DNA of 64,000 nt, from contig NZ_JARZAG010000017.1 of assembly GCF_029892155.1 (NCBI RefSeq), forward strand, positions 1-64,000, given 5' to 3'. Source of the DNA: Kitasatospora sp. GAS204B. Its GTDB lineage: Bacteria > Actinomycetota > Actinomycetes > Streptomycetales > Streptomycetaceae. This document shows, piece by piece, positions 1 through 8,345 of the stretch (its first letter is position 1; each line of letters begins with the position of its first letter). The translations under genes were made by a program, and so were the position numbers. A model generated the notes under the pieces. The model was not told the DNA's origin. It saw only the letters and a list, made by a program, of their open reading frames with translations, and did no database searches.

Positions 1-105
1 CTCGTCGACCAGCTCCGGAGGAAACGCCCGCGTCAGCACTCCCAACGCGATCCGATCCGAGAACCGATCAACCCCCGACGACTTCAACTGACCCGGCCTT
101 GGCAT
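1..105 (-). CDS. IS4-family transposase, N-terminal piece cut by the window edge
   Basis: The 35 visible residues begin MPRPGQLKSSGVDRFSDRIA and continue through GVLTRAFPPELVDE. This is the start of the Streptomyces IS4-type transposases (insertion element 4 N-terminal domain). The gene reads leftwards out of the window, so its catalytic DDE domain cannot be judged. The start is the ATG at 105. The 260 bases between it and the next transposase remnant (106-365) hold no gene that I can recognise and are probably the upstream end of this element. Confidence 0.7.
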   Translation of the reverse strand, partial: MPRPGQLKSSGVDRFSDRIALGVLTRAFPPELVDE

Positions 106-323
106 ACCCCACCCAACGACCAGAACCCACCAAAGTCACCGGTATTGCCCTTAGCTCGGCGGTGAACCTCACGATCGGGTGCGGGGTGTTCGTGCAACAC
201 GAAACTCGCGGGCAACTTGATGCCCGTCTCCCTGCCCGATAGCGGGCGACGTCGGGCAGACCCAGAACGTACGACAACCGCGCGCAGAGCGAAGGACCTG
301 TTCACGGTGAAGCGGCCCCTCCG

Positions 324-677
324 GTGTCGGTCTGCACAGCAAGCCTGTTGTGCTCCCGCCAGCACGCCGGCATCCAGGTCGTGCTCTCCGGTATCCGCAT
401 GCCGCGGATGAACTCCATCATGGAGCGCTGGGTGCAGACCTGCCGCCATGAGCTGCTGGATCGGACCTTGATCTGGAACGAGTGCCACCTGCGGCACGCG
501 CTGCGCGAGTTCGAGCACCATCACAATGCGCACCGGCCCCATCAGGCCATGAACCAGGCGGCGCCCCTACGCGCGGTCCCCGAACCGATCACCGATCCCA
601 GGCGAATCGCCCGTCTGGACATACGCCAACACGACCGACTCGGCGGAGTGATCCACGAGTACCGGCATGCCGCCTGA
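324..677 (+). pseudogene. C-terminal fragment of an rve/integrase-type transposase (left copy)
   Basis: From about 366 the frame encodes the end of a DDE integrase-type transposase. It includes MNSIMERWVQTCRHELLDRT, with the catalytic Glu in IMERW, then FEHHHNAHRPHQAMNQAAPL and the tail LGGVIHEYRHAA. The N-terminal and central parts with the two catalytic Asp residues are absent. The same segment occurs at 62763-63109, but there it carries one extra base. This left fragment keeps the reading frame across that point. It is not expected to be active. Confidence 0.75.
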
Positions 678-711
678 CCTGGGCGGATGAGATATTCGGC
701 AGGCGCAGGGT
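366..711 (+). repeat. 346-bp direct repeat, left copy
   Basis: The stretch from the GCCGGCATCCAGG motif to GGCAGGCGCAGGGT matches 62763-63109 in the same orientation with only scattered substitutions. The right copy is one base longer because of an extra T at its counterpart of CCGCATGCCGC. Both copies hold the 3' end of the same transposase plus about 35 bp beyond its stop. The shared right edge probably marks the end of the original insertion sequence. Confidence 0.85.
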
Positions 712-1130
712 GGGAAACGGTGAACGCCCGCTCCTTGCCGAAGGCCAGGAACAGGCGCCGATGACCGCTGCCCGGAAAGCCGGCAGCGTGTACAAAGAGT
801 GTGTCCGAGGCCGGAGTTGTCCCATTGGCCAACCTGGAGCGGGCGTCTGCGGTGCTGGGACTGGATTGATGAGCTCGCCGCCGATCCCTTCACGGGCGAA
901 GCCACCTCTGGTAGGGCGCCGTCAGAGCTCATGAAATCGGACTGGAGTACTAGGCGCACCACGCTGCCGGGCGCCCCCGTGAGCTGCTGCACAAGAGCGC
1001 ACGCCTGCGGCGCCGATTCCTGCGGGAAGAGCCCTGGGATCCCTGTCCCGTCAGCGGGCCGGGTACGCGCGATTCATGAGGTGCGCACGCGGAGGAACGC
1101 CCCGTTGGGCCGGCACGTGTTGTCGGTCGC
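712..1130. other. No recognisable gene (419 bp)
   Basis: I see no credible coding region here. At 801-841 lies a segment whose reverse complement begins GTTGGCCAATGGG, a 13-mer that recurs at 46833-46845. A 15-mer, GTGTCCGAGGCCGGA, lies at 801-815 and again at 46848-46862. This suggests a transposon-end scar. Confidence 0.4.
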
Positions 1131-2040
1131 TCACGAGTGGCGCACAGCCCGCTTCTGACGGATGGTCAGGAGCTGGCTGTGCGGTGCCCCGGGGGTGTCA
1201 GCGGTCGGTGGTGGTGATCCAGTAGGGGTCGGGGTCCGCGCCCGGGGCGGGTGCGCGGCGTACTCCCGGTGCGGCGCCTGCTCCCGTGCCGGGGGGCGGG
1301 CTGCCGGTCGGCCCGAGCGGACCGGCCACCAGAGGCTCCGGCCGAGCAGGACCGCCAGCGAGGGCACCAGCACGATCGAGAGCAGGAAGGCGGAGAGCAG
1401 GATGCCCAGCGCCATCGCGAAGCCGACCTGCTGGGTCGACGACGACGGGGTGACCGCGAGGGTGCCGAAGGAGCCGGCCAGCACCACGCCCGCCGTCGCG
1501 ATGGCCGGCGCGGTGTGCCGCACGGCGCGGGCCACCGCGGTCCGGGCCGGCACCGGCTGCTCCATCTCCTCGCGGATCCGGTCGCTGATCAGGATGTTGT
1601 AGTCGGTGCCGAGGGCGACCACGAAGAGGAACAGCACCAGCGGCAGGGTGAAGTCGACGCCCGGCCGGTGCATCGCGTGCTGGAAGAGCAGGGCGGCGGA
1701 GCCGAGGGTGGCCGCGAAGCCGAGGCCGACCGAGATCATCAGGATCAGCGGTGCCAGCAGGCTGCGCAGCAGCATGAACAGGATCAGCGCGATCAGCACG
1801 GCCGCCACCGGGAAGACCAGTTTCAGGTCGTGGTCGACGGCGGCGGAGACGTCGGCGAAGATCGCCGGGGTGCCGCCCACGTGCGCCACCAGCCCGGCCG
1901 GCGTCGCCTTGGCCACCGCCGCGCGCAGCGGGCCGGAGACCAGCTCACGGGCTTGCGAGGACTGCGAGTCGGCGGTCAGGAAGACGTCGATCCGAGCCGC
2001 CTGCCCGCTCTGGCTCAGCACCGGCCAACTGCCCGGCTGC
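1131..2040 (-). pseudogene. MMPL-family exporter, C-terminal half only (5'-truncated)
   Basis: This encodes roughly 300 residues of an MMPL/RND-type membrane transporter. A periplasmic-domain remnant is followed by a cluster of hydrophobic helices that includes PVAAVLIALILFMLLRSLL and the conserved GTDYNILISDRIREE motif of MMPL proteins. Family members are usually about 700 residues, so the N-terminal half is missing. The frame stays open to an ATG at 2060, but similarity to the family stops near 2030-2040, where the oppositely oriented response-regulator remnant begins. Any protein from the 2060 start would lack half of the transport pathway. In intact form such genes often export lipids or antibiotics. 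Confidence 0.7.
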
Positions 2041-2529
2041 CGCGTGCTGGCGCTGAGCACGTTCGACCTGGACGAGTACGTGGTCGCCGCCCTGCGCGCG
2101 GGTGCCTACGGGTTCCTGCCCAAGGACGTCTCACCGGAGGAGCTGCTCGCCGCGGTGCGCACCGTGCACACCGGTGAGGCCGCCGTGGCGCCGCGCCTGC
2201 TCACCCGGCTGATCTCCACCTACGTCACCGCGCCGCACCGCACCCGACCGCCGGCCCCGGTAGCGGGCACGGGCGCCGGACCGGGCGAGCTGACGCCCCG
2301 CGAGGTCGAGGTGTGGCGCCTGCTCGCCACCGGACTGGACAATGCCGAGATCGCGCGGGCGCTGGAGCTCAGCGTCTCCACGGTGAAGAACTACATCACC
2401 AGCATCTTCGGCAAGTTGAGCGTCCGAGACCGCGCCCAGGCGGTGATCGCCGCCTACGAGTCCGGCCTGGTCGCGGCCCGCCCGGCGGCCACGGCGGCTT
2501 CTGCGGCTCCGACAGCTTCGCCGAACTGA
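2041..2529 (+). pseudogene. NarL/FixJ-type response regulator lacking its N-terminus
   Basis: The frame opens at the end of a receiver domain: VLALSTFDLDEYVVAALRAG, then GFLPKDVSPEELL with the conserved Lys of the receiver. It continues into a LuxR-type helix-turn-helix, LTPREVEVWRLLATGLDNAE and STVKNYITSIFGKL. The first half of the receiver, including the phosphorylated Asp, is missing, so normal phospho-signalling is impossible. A GTG at 2044 could start a DNA-binding remnant of about 160 residues, but the promoter appears to be lost. It abuts the truncated MMPL gene head to head. One deletion that removed a shared divergent promoter and both 5' ends would explain this. Confidence 0.75.
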
Positions 2530-2754
2530 CGCCCGCCGCCGCGGGAACGGTGTGCCTGCCGAGAATGCCATCCATGTAGCTCAGAGCCTGCTTGGTGGCT
2601 GCGGCAGGATGATCACTCATGCTGCTTCGCCTGGCACTGCGGGTGCCGATAAATCATCCGGCCAGGTGGGGGCTTTGATCACTGGTCTCTGGCCGTACTG
2701 GTTGGTCGCCCGCTGTCTTCCTCTGGACACGGCACGGCGGCATCATGATCCGTC

Positions 2755-2949
2755 GTGCTGCTGCGCCTGGCCTACCTCGCCGTGACCAACACCTTCACGC
2801 TTCTACGGCTGCTGCCGATGAGCGAGCGGGACAAGGACATCGAGATCCTCGCGCTGCGCCACCAGTTGCTGGTCCTGCAGCGCCAGGCATACACCCGTAC
2901 CGACCGGCCACCCGGCCTGATCAACTCCACGCTCAGCAGTGCGAACTGA
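2755..2949 (+). pseudogene. N-terminal fragment of an rve-type transposase
   Basis: The GTG start is followed by LLRLAYLAVTNTFTLLRLLP and SERDKDIEILALRHQLLVLQRQ. This is the characteristic N-terminus of the Streptomyces integrase-core transposases whose later parts occur at 366-711 and 62.1-63.1 kb. Family resemblance stops after LQRQ and the frame then ends within about 20 codons. It is the front of such an element without its body. The bases on either side (2530-2754 and 2950-3247) show nothing else that I recognise. Confidence 0.65.
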
Positions 2950-3247
2950 GGGAACAAGACGGCCAGAAGGTCAGCGACAGACACCCATCATGATCGACAA
3001 CTTTCAAGATCCACGGGCGGCTTCCACGGAACTCGCGCCAGAGCCTAGGACGTCTGGGTGGGCGGACAGCTCATCTCCCTGGGCGGTGTGATCAATCGTC
3101 ACCCGAGAGGGCCAGTGGGGTTCGGTCTGGCCGGGTGCTGGAGCGTGGCTTCCCCAACTGTCACGGCTCTGTCTCAAGCCCGGCCCGCTTGTCACAGCTC
3201 CGTCCCGAACCCAGGACGCCGGGGCAAGGCATGCCAGGGTGAACCGC

Positions 3248-3985
3248 ATGCCTAGTACCACTTCTGAGAGTCCTGCCGGGCCGGAAAGCCGGGCCGTGGC
3301 CAACGACTACGACAGCTTCGCCCAGGCCTATGAGACCGGCACCGAGGCGAACCTCATCAACGGCTACTACGCCCGGCCCGCGATCCTGGACCTGGCCGGG
3401 GACGTGACCGGGCGGCGGGTCCTCGACGTCGGCTGCGGATCCGGCCCCCTGTTCGCGTCGCTGCGCGACCGGGGCGCGATCGTGACCGGCTTCGACTCCA
3501 GCGCCGGGATGCTGGAACTGGCCAGCAAGAGGCTCGGCCCCGATGCCGCCCTGCACCTCGCGGATCTGGGCGACCCACTGCCGCTCCCCGACGGTGCCTT
3601 CGATGACGTTGTCGCGTCCCTGGTGCTCCACTACCTCGAGGACTGGACGGCACCGCTGGCCGAGTTGCGGCGCGTGTTGAAGCCCGGCGGCCGGCTGATC
3701 GTTTCCGTCAACCATCCCTCGGCCTTCAAGATCATCAACCCGGCCGAGGACTACTTCGCGACCGTCCAGTGGTCCTACGACTGCGACTTCGCCGGCCAGA
3801 AAGTCGTCCTGACGAACTGGCACCGGCCGCTGCACGCCATGACGGACGCGTTCACCGCCGCCGGCTTCCGGATCGCCGTCATCAGCGAACCGCCCGCTGC
3901 ACCAGGTGCCGAGGAGCTGTTCCCCGAGATCGCGGCCAGGCCGAGGTTCCTGTGCTTCCTGTTCTTCGTCCTCGAGGCCGTCTGA
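3248..3985 (+). CDS. Class I SAM-dependent methyltransferase
   Basis: This predicted cytosolic methyltransferase has 245 residues and transfers a methyl group from S-adenosylmethionine to an unknown acceptor. Motif I, VLDVGCGSG, lies at about residues 58-66, followed by the acidic ribose-binding strand VTGFDSS. A motif II/III region follows (DDVVASLVLHYLED and RRVLKPGGRLIVSVNHP). The length and order match the methyltransferase 11/25 type. I chose the ATG at 3248 because AGGG lies eight bases upstream; a GTG at 3239 is also in frame. It stands alone among broken genes on both sides, so its context gives no substrate. It is apparently intact and may be a survivor of a lost operon. Confidence 0.85.
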   Translation: MPSTTSESPAGPESRAVANDYDSFAQAYETGTEANLINGYYARPAILDLAGDVTGRRVLDVGCGSGPLFASLRDRGAIVTGFDSSAGMLELASKRLGPDAALHLADLGDPLPLPDGAFDDVVASLVLHYLEDWTAPLAELRRVLKPGGRLIVSVNHPSAFKIINPAEDYFATVQWSYDCDFAGQKVVLTNWHRPLHAMTDAFTAAGFRIAVISEPPAAPGAEELFPEIAARPRFLCFLFFVLEAV

Positions 3986-4036
3986 CCAGTGAGTGAGCTG
4001 GAGTGACGGCCCGTTCGAGTAGCCCCGCGCCCGCCT

Positions 4037-4273
4037 GTGGAGCAGGCGCCGCCGGTGGATCCTGCGGTGCCGGCCGAGCAGGCCGTCTCGAAGCTGGAGT
4101 TGCCGAAGCCGGTGGTCCGGATGTCGCCGTCGGAGCTGGCGAATCAAGTGGTCGGTGTTCCCGTCTGGTTGTGGGTTGAGGGGTCCTCCTGGGCGCCGGT
4201 GAAATCCAGTGCTGCGGTGCTGGGAGCCCTGAGTGTGGCCGCCGGTCAAGCCGGTCAGCTGGTGGGGGACTAG
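4037..4273 (+). pseudogene. Fragment of an actinobacterial conserved hypothetical protein
   Basis: Residues KLELPKPVVRMSPSELANQV and GVPVWLWVEG resemble a family of Streptomyces hypothetical proteins that usually read LPKP-x-RMSP ... PTWMW and sit beside plasmid or pilus-type ATPase genes. The sequence lacks the signal or membrane region normally ahead of this motif and ends abruptly after about 78 residues. It directly precedes an ATPase N-terminus, the order seen in intact copies. My family assignment is from memory of the motif only. Confidence 0.4.
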
Positions 4274-4323
4274 GAGCCCGCTGTCGTGCTGCTGGGCTCC
4301 GAGCAGCGCGGGGGCGGGAGCTG

Positions 4324-4440
4324 ATGGCCGTGATGGTGGTGGGTTCGGCGAAGGGCGCGGCCGGGGCCAGCACGACCGCCCTGGCTTTGGCGGCCGCATG
4401 GCCGGGCGAGGTGCAGCCGCTGGTCCTGGAGGCTGATACA
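4324..4440 (+). pseudogene. N-terminal fragment of a ParA/MinD/CpaE-like ATPase
   Basis: The start MAVMVVGSAKGAAGASTTAL is a deviant Walker A region of the ParA/MinD class (GSxKGxxGxST). It is followed by LALAAAWPGEVQPLVLEAD. Resemblance stops near 4440, where the sequence passes into a serine-recombinase remnant. Only the first 40 or so residues survive. This is probably a deletion junction. Confidence 0.5.
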
Positions 4441-4960
4441 GGGCAACTGGTCCTACGGCGAGGCGTACTGTCGCTGCCGCTTCCCCGCCGAATACGCCCT
4501 CGCCAACCGCATCCAGCACCCCCGCAACGTCTACCTGCGCGAGAAGGACATCCTCGGCCCGCTCGACCACTGGCTCGCGGAGATGTTCGCCCCGCACCGC
4601 CTCGACGACACCATCGACCTCCTCGCCGCCGCCCTCGAAGCCGGCGCCGACCCCGCACTCGTCACCGAGTGGGGACCCAGACCCAGGCCACCCGCACCCG
4701 CGCCGAAGCCGAACTCCGCACAGCCCAGCTCGCCCGCTCCACCCAGCTCACCCGCGACGACACCGCCGCCCTCGCTCGGGCCAACAGCGACCTGGTCGCC
4801 GTCCTCCGCGACGCCGAACCCGCCGACCGAGCCGTGCTCTACCAGCAGCTCGGGCTGATCCTGACCTACGGTTCTGGAAAGCAAGAAGTGCTGGTTGAGA
4901 TGAATCTCAACCAGCACTTTTCCGGAACCCGTGGGCTCACTGCCGGTGTCCGAGGGGGGA
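4441..4960 (+). pseudogene. C-terminal part of a large serine recombinase, frameshifted
   Basis: Two adjacent frames together give the end of a large serine recombinase. The first part, to about 4670, reads FPAEYALANRIQHPRNVYLR, a Recombinase-domain/zinc-ribbon region, then WLAEMFAPHRLDDTIDLLA. The second part, in another frame, reads TRAEAELRTAQLARSTQLTR, a coiled coil, then SDLVAVLRDAEPADRAVLYQ and QLGLILTYGSGKQEVLVEMN. The frame changes near 4670. The catalytic N-terminal domain is absent, so it cannot recombine DNA. Such enzymes integrate phages and integrative elements, so one probably once resided here. Confidence 0.65.
4870..4929. repeat. Long hairpin at the recombinase 3' end
   Basis: A perfect 16-bp inverted repeat (AAGTGCTGGTTGAGAT, 4886-4901, against 4904-4919) is separated by only two bases. 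Outside it, 4870-4879 pairs with 4920-4929 with one mismatch. The stem lies inside the remnant's reading frame. It may act as a bidirectional terminator or be part of a former element end. Confidence 0.6.
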
Positions 4961-5168
4961 CTTGTGCCACCGTCCATCCTGGAGTGCGCTTCTGCGGTGC
5001 TGGATCTCGACGGCCCTTGAATGTTCGCGGCGCGGCCTTCTGGAGGGCCGATGGCTCTGCTGATGCGCTGCGTCTCGCGGAGTCGTGGCGCGCGAGCCCG
5101 CGTTCGGAGGTACAGATGAGTGGAAGGCATGGGTGGCGGTAGGTTTCGAGTGCTGCGCTGGAGGGCCG

Positions 5169-6257
5169 ATGCGCCGGGACGGACGGGTGGCGAACTTCCT
5201 GCTCGCGCTGCTGAGCCGTGACTGGGCGGGAGTGCCGGTCGCACTGGCGGTGGCAGGGGTGGGCGGCGGTCTCGTCGGGTTCGGCTCGGACTGGGTGGTG
5301 GTGCTCGGTGGTCTGCTGGTGACTGTCGGTGTGGTGCTGCTGGCCGGGGCTGTTCGGCACCTGGTGCTGGTGACCCGTCGCGCGGAGGCTGAGCGGCCGC
5401 CGGGACGGCTGGTCGACGTGGGCGGCCACCGGATCCACGTCCTCGCCGAGGGGGACGCCGGGGGCGGGCTGACGGTGGTCTGGATGCCGGGTGGACACGC
5501 GCCCGGAGAGGAGTTCGGGCAGCTGCACGCGATGCTGGCGGCCTCGACCCGCTCGGTGCTGGTCGACCGGTTCGGCACGGCTTGGAGCGATGTCGGGCCT
5601 TTCCCCAGGACGACGGCGGCCGAGGCGGAGGAGCTGCTGGCGGCGCTGGAGGGGGCGGGGGAACGGCCCCCTTATGTGCTCGTAGGCCACTCCCTCGGCG
5701 GGCTGCTGGTCGCGAACGCAGCCAGACGGCGGCCCGACCTGGTGGCGGGAGTCGTGCTGCTGGATCCGACGCCCCTGGAGGTCATCGCGTTCGCGCCGCC
5801 CAACCCGATGGTCGCGGGCATGCGCGGGGCGCTCCTGCTGACGGCGCTGCGGCACCTGTTCGGCATTCACCGGAGCCGTGGCCGTGGCAGCCGGACCGGC
5901 CAGTACTGCGCGGCCGCGTCGATCTTCACGGAGCTCTCGCCTGCCGGCCTGGCGGGAGTGGGCTGGGAGACCGTGGTCTATGACGGGGACCTCGGCGACC
6001 TGCCACTGGTGCTGGTCATACCCCGTGACCTCACGGGTGGCGAGACGGTGCTGGCCGCCGCCCGGGACGCGGCCGAGGCCGAGCGGATCGGCCGCTTCTA
6101 CCTCGGGGCCCGGACCCGCTACCTCGCGGCGTCGACCGCGTCCCGGGTGGTGTACACGCCGGCGGGCACCGGCCACGACTTCCCGACCGAGGCGCCCGGG
6201 TTCGTGGTCGGGGTGGTCGCGGACCTGGTGCGGGAGCTGCGCACGTTCAGCCCATGA
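5169..6257 (+). CDS. Membrane-anchored alpha/beta-hydrolase
   Basis: This protein has 362 residues. Two hydrophobic segments near the N-terminus (about residues 20-38 and 42-65) are followed by an alpha/beta-hydrolase domain. The nucleophile elbow GHSLGG places the catalytic Ser at about 175. The acid is probably in VLLDPTP and the His in GTGHDF near the C-terminus. The N-terminal helices suggest tethering at the membrane. I chose the ATG at 5169 because GGAGGG precedes it closely. The 3' end overlaps the convergent oxidoreductase gene by 11 bp. The substrate is unknown: esterase, epoxide hydrolase or haloperoxidase-like enzymes share this fold. No clear operon partner. Confidence 0.8.
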   Translation: MRRDGRVANFLLALLSRDWAGVPVALAVAGVGGGLVGFGSDWVVVLGGLLVTVGVVLLAGAVRHLVLVTRRAEAERPPGRLVDVGGHRIHVLAEGDAGGGLTVVWMPGGHAPGEEFGQLHAMLAASTRSVLVDRFGTAWSDVGPFPRTTAAEAEELLAALEGAGERPPYVLVGHSLGGLLVANAARRRPDLVAGVVLLDPTPLEVIAFAPPNPMVAGMRGALLLTALRHLFGIHRSRGRGSRTGQYCAAASIFTELSPAGLAGVGWETVVYDGDLGDLPLVLVIPRDLTGGETVLAAARDAAEAERIGRFYLGARTRYLAASTASRVVYTPAGTGHDFPTEAPGFVVGVVADLVRELRTFSP

Positions 6258-7557
6258 CCGTGCGGGCGGAGCCGGGCCGGGCCGGGCGCCGGCGGGAGAA
6301 GGCGCCCAGGTCCACGACGTTGCCGGTGTGCTCGCAGCGGTAGCGGACCGGGTCGCCGTCGTGGTCGTGGCCGGCCTCGACCAGGTCGACCAGGGTGGCG
6401 AGGAAGCGGCCCACCAGCGGGGCGTTCTTGAACTGGTTGCCGCTCGTGCCCATGGCGACGTAGTAGCCGCCGAGGGCGGTGCGGTCGTAGATCGGGGTCC
6501 AGTCGTCGGCGACGTCGTACACGCCCGCGACGCCGACGGGCCGGTTCGGGATGCCGATCTCCGGGAAGCGGCGGGCTGCCCGGGTGACCTGGGTCCGGAA
6601 GCGGTGGGCGGTGGGGCGGGGGTCGGCTTCGTCCGGGTCGTCGATCCACTCCGGCAGGTCGCAGGGTGGCTCGGTGCCGCCGACCAGGAGGTGGCCGCTG
6701 GAGGCCGCTCGCAGATAGGTGCCGAGGTCGAGGTCGGCGACGACGGGGCCGAGACCGGGACCGGCGGTGTGGCCGCTCGGTGCGACGATCTGGTGGACCT
6801 CCTCGCGCAGCGGGCGCACGCCGATCGTGAAATCGTCGCCGACGCCGGACAGCCGGTTGAGGCCCCCCGACCACGGGCCGGCGGCGTTGACCACCACCGG
6901 GGTGGCGATTCGCGTTCCGTCGGCCAGCCGGATGCCCGCCACCCGGTCCGCGTGCCGGTCGACGGCCACCACGGTGTGGTGGAACAGGAAGCTCGCGCCC
7001 AGCTCACCCGCCGCGTCGGCGAGGTTCTGGGCGGCGAGCTGCGGGTCGTCGACGAACCCGGCGTCCGGGGTGAAGAGGGCGCCGAGCTCGCCGGTCGGTG
7101 CGTCGAAGAAGGCGTCGTCGTCCACCGGCTTCGGCGGCCAGTACCGCCCGGTGTCGATCCCGGGGAGGCGCCGGCACAGCGTAGGGGCGTCCCACCGTTC
7201 GTACTGGACGCCGGCGCGGTCGAACAGGGCGGTGACCCCGGACGGTGTGACGGCGGGGGAGTCGAGCAGCACCGCGCCGCTGCGGTGGAAGGCCGCGAGC
7301 GGGCGGCGGCCGGTGAGCCGCAGGTGGTCGGGCCAGGACGTCCAGAGGTGTTGGGCCTCCCAGGCCGTGGCCACGCCGTCGAAGGTGGAGTAGTTGAACC
7401 GGATGATCGCACTGGAGGCGCTGGTGGAGCCGTGGCCGGCGGCGCCTGCCTTGTCCACGACGACCACCTGCCGCCCGGTGCGGGCGAGTTCGAGGGCGAT
7501 GGCGGCGCCGATCACCCCGGCTCCGACGACGACCGCGTCCGGTCGGTTGGTGCTCAT
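6247..7557 (-). CDS. FAD-dependent amine/amino-acid oxidoreductase (DAO family)
   Basis: This is a 436-residue flavoprotein of the D-amino-acid oxidase/glycine oxidase/sarcosine oxidase group. The N-terminal dinucleotide motif VVVGAGVIGAAIALELA is followed by an acidic strand end (VVVVDK). Conserved flavin-contact regions include VVNAAGPWSGGLN and a C-terminal GYYVAMGTSGNQFKNAP. It would oxidise a C-N bond of an amino acid, opine or N-alkyl glycine. It is the last gene of the minus-strand ABC import operon, and its start overlaps the stop of the ATPase gene by 4 bp. The natural reading is import followed by oxidative breakdown of the same compound. The exact substrate cannot be read from the sequence. 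Confidence 0.85.
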   Translation of the reverse strand: MSTNRPDAVVVGAGVIGAAIALELARTGRQVVVVDKAGAAGHGSTSASSAIIRFNYSTFDGVATAWEAQHLWTSWPDHLRLTGRRPLAAFHRSGAVLLDSPAVTPSGVTALFDRAGVQYERWDAPTLCRRLPGIDTGRYWPPKPVDDDAFFDAPTGELGALFTPDAGFVDDPQLAAQNLADAAGELGASFLFHHTVVAVDRHADRVAGIRLADGTRIATPVVVNAAGPWSGGLNRLSGVGDDFTIGVRPLREEVHQIVAPSGHTAGPGLGPVVADLDLGTYLRAASSGHLLVGGTEPPCDLPEWIDDPDEADPRPTAHRFRTQVTRAARRFPEIGIPNRPVGVAGVYDVADDWTPIYDRTALGGYYVAMGTSGNQFKNAPLVGRFLATLVDLVEAGHDHDGDPVRYRCEHTGNVVDLGAFSRRRPARPGSARTVMG

Positions 7558-8345
7558 GACGGCCCCTCATCGGGCAGGGAGGTACGCAGGCTGGGCACGG
7601 AGGCGAGCAGCGTTCGGGTGTAGGGGTGCCGTGGGTCGCGCAGCAGGGCCTCGGTGGGGGCGGTCTCGACGATCCGACCGTGCCGCATGACCGCCACCGC
7701 GTCGGAGACGTAGCAGACCGCCGGCAGGTTGTGGCCGATGAAGAGCATGGACAGGCCGAGCCGCCGCTGGAGGTCGCGGATCGTGTTGAGGACGGCGGCC
7801 TGCACCGAGACGTCGAGCGCCGAGGTGATCTCGTCGGCGATCAGCAGTCCGGGCTCGACGGCCAGGGCACGGGCGACGGCGACCCGCTGGCGCTGGCCGC
7901 CGGACAGGTGCCGAGGCAGGCGGTCCGCGAACCGATGGTTCAGGCCGACGAGTTCGAGCAGGGCGGTGACCCGCTCGGCACGGGCCCGCCGGTCGAGCCG
8001 GTGGAAAACGGTCGCCGCTTCGCCGAGCGTCTGGTGGACGGTCATCCGGGGATCCAGCGCGGTGTCCGGGTCCTGGAGGACGATCTGGACCAGGCGGCCG
8101 AGCCGACGCCGGTCGCCGACGGTGCGGGCCCGGACCTCCCGGCCGTCGAGCAGGACCCGACCCCCGTGCACGGGGGTGAGGCCGACGATCGCGCGGGCCA
8201 GGCTCGACTTCCCGGAGCCGGACTCGCCCACGAGCCCGAGCGTGGTGCCGGGCGGGATCTCCAGCGAGACGCCGTCCACGGCGGCGACGGGGCCGCGCGG
8301 GCCGTGGTGGCGGACGGTGAGGTCGGTGAGCTGAAGGGCGGTCAT
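7554..8345 (-). CDS. Oligopeptide/opine ABC importer ATPase (OppF/DppF-like)
   Basis: This 263-residue cytosolic ATPase energises the import complex. Walker A GESGSGKSS lies at about 40-48, the Q-loop Gln at 91, the signature LSGGQRQRV at 147-155, and Walker B with LLIADEITSALD follows. The switch His is in FIGHNLPAV. The tail RHPYTRTLLASVPSL is the C-terminal OppD/F-type region. The usual DEPTSALD is DEITSALD here, a mild change. I chose the ATG at 8345. Its 5' end overlaps the upstream permease-ATPase gene by 4 bp, indicating translational coupling. Confidence 0.88.
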   Translation of the reverse strand: MTALQLTDLTVRHHGPRGPVAAVDGVSLEIPPGTTLGLVGESGSGKSSLARAIVGLTPVHGGRVLLDGREVRARTVGDRRRLGRLVQIVLQDPDTALDPRMTVHQTLGEAATVFHRLDRRARAERVTALLELVGLNHRFADRLPRHLSGGQRQRVAVARALAVEPGLLIADEITSALDVSVQAAVLNTIRDLQRRLGLSMLFIGHNLPAVCYVSDAVAVMRHGRIVETAPTEALLRDPRHPYTRTLLASVPSLRTSLPDEGPS

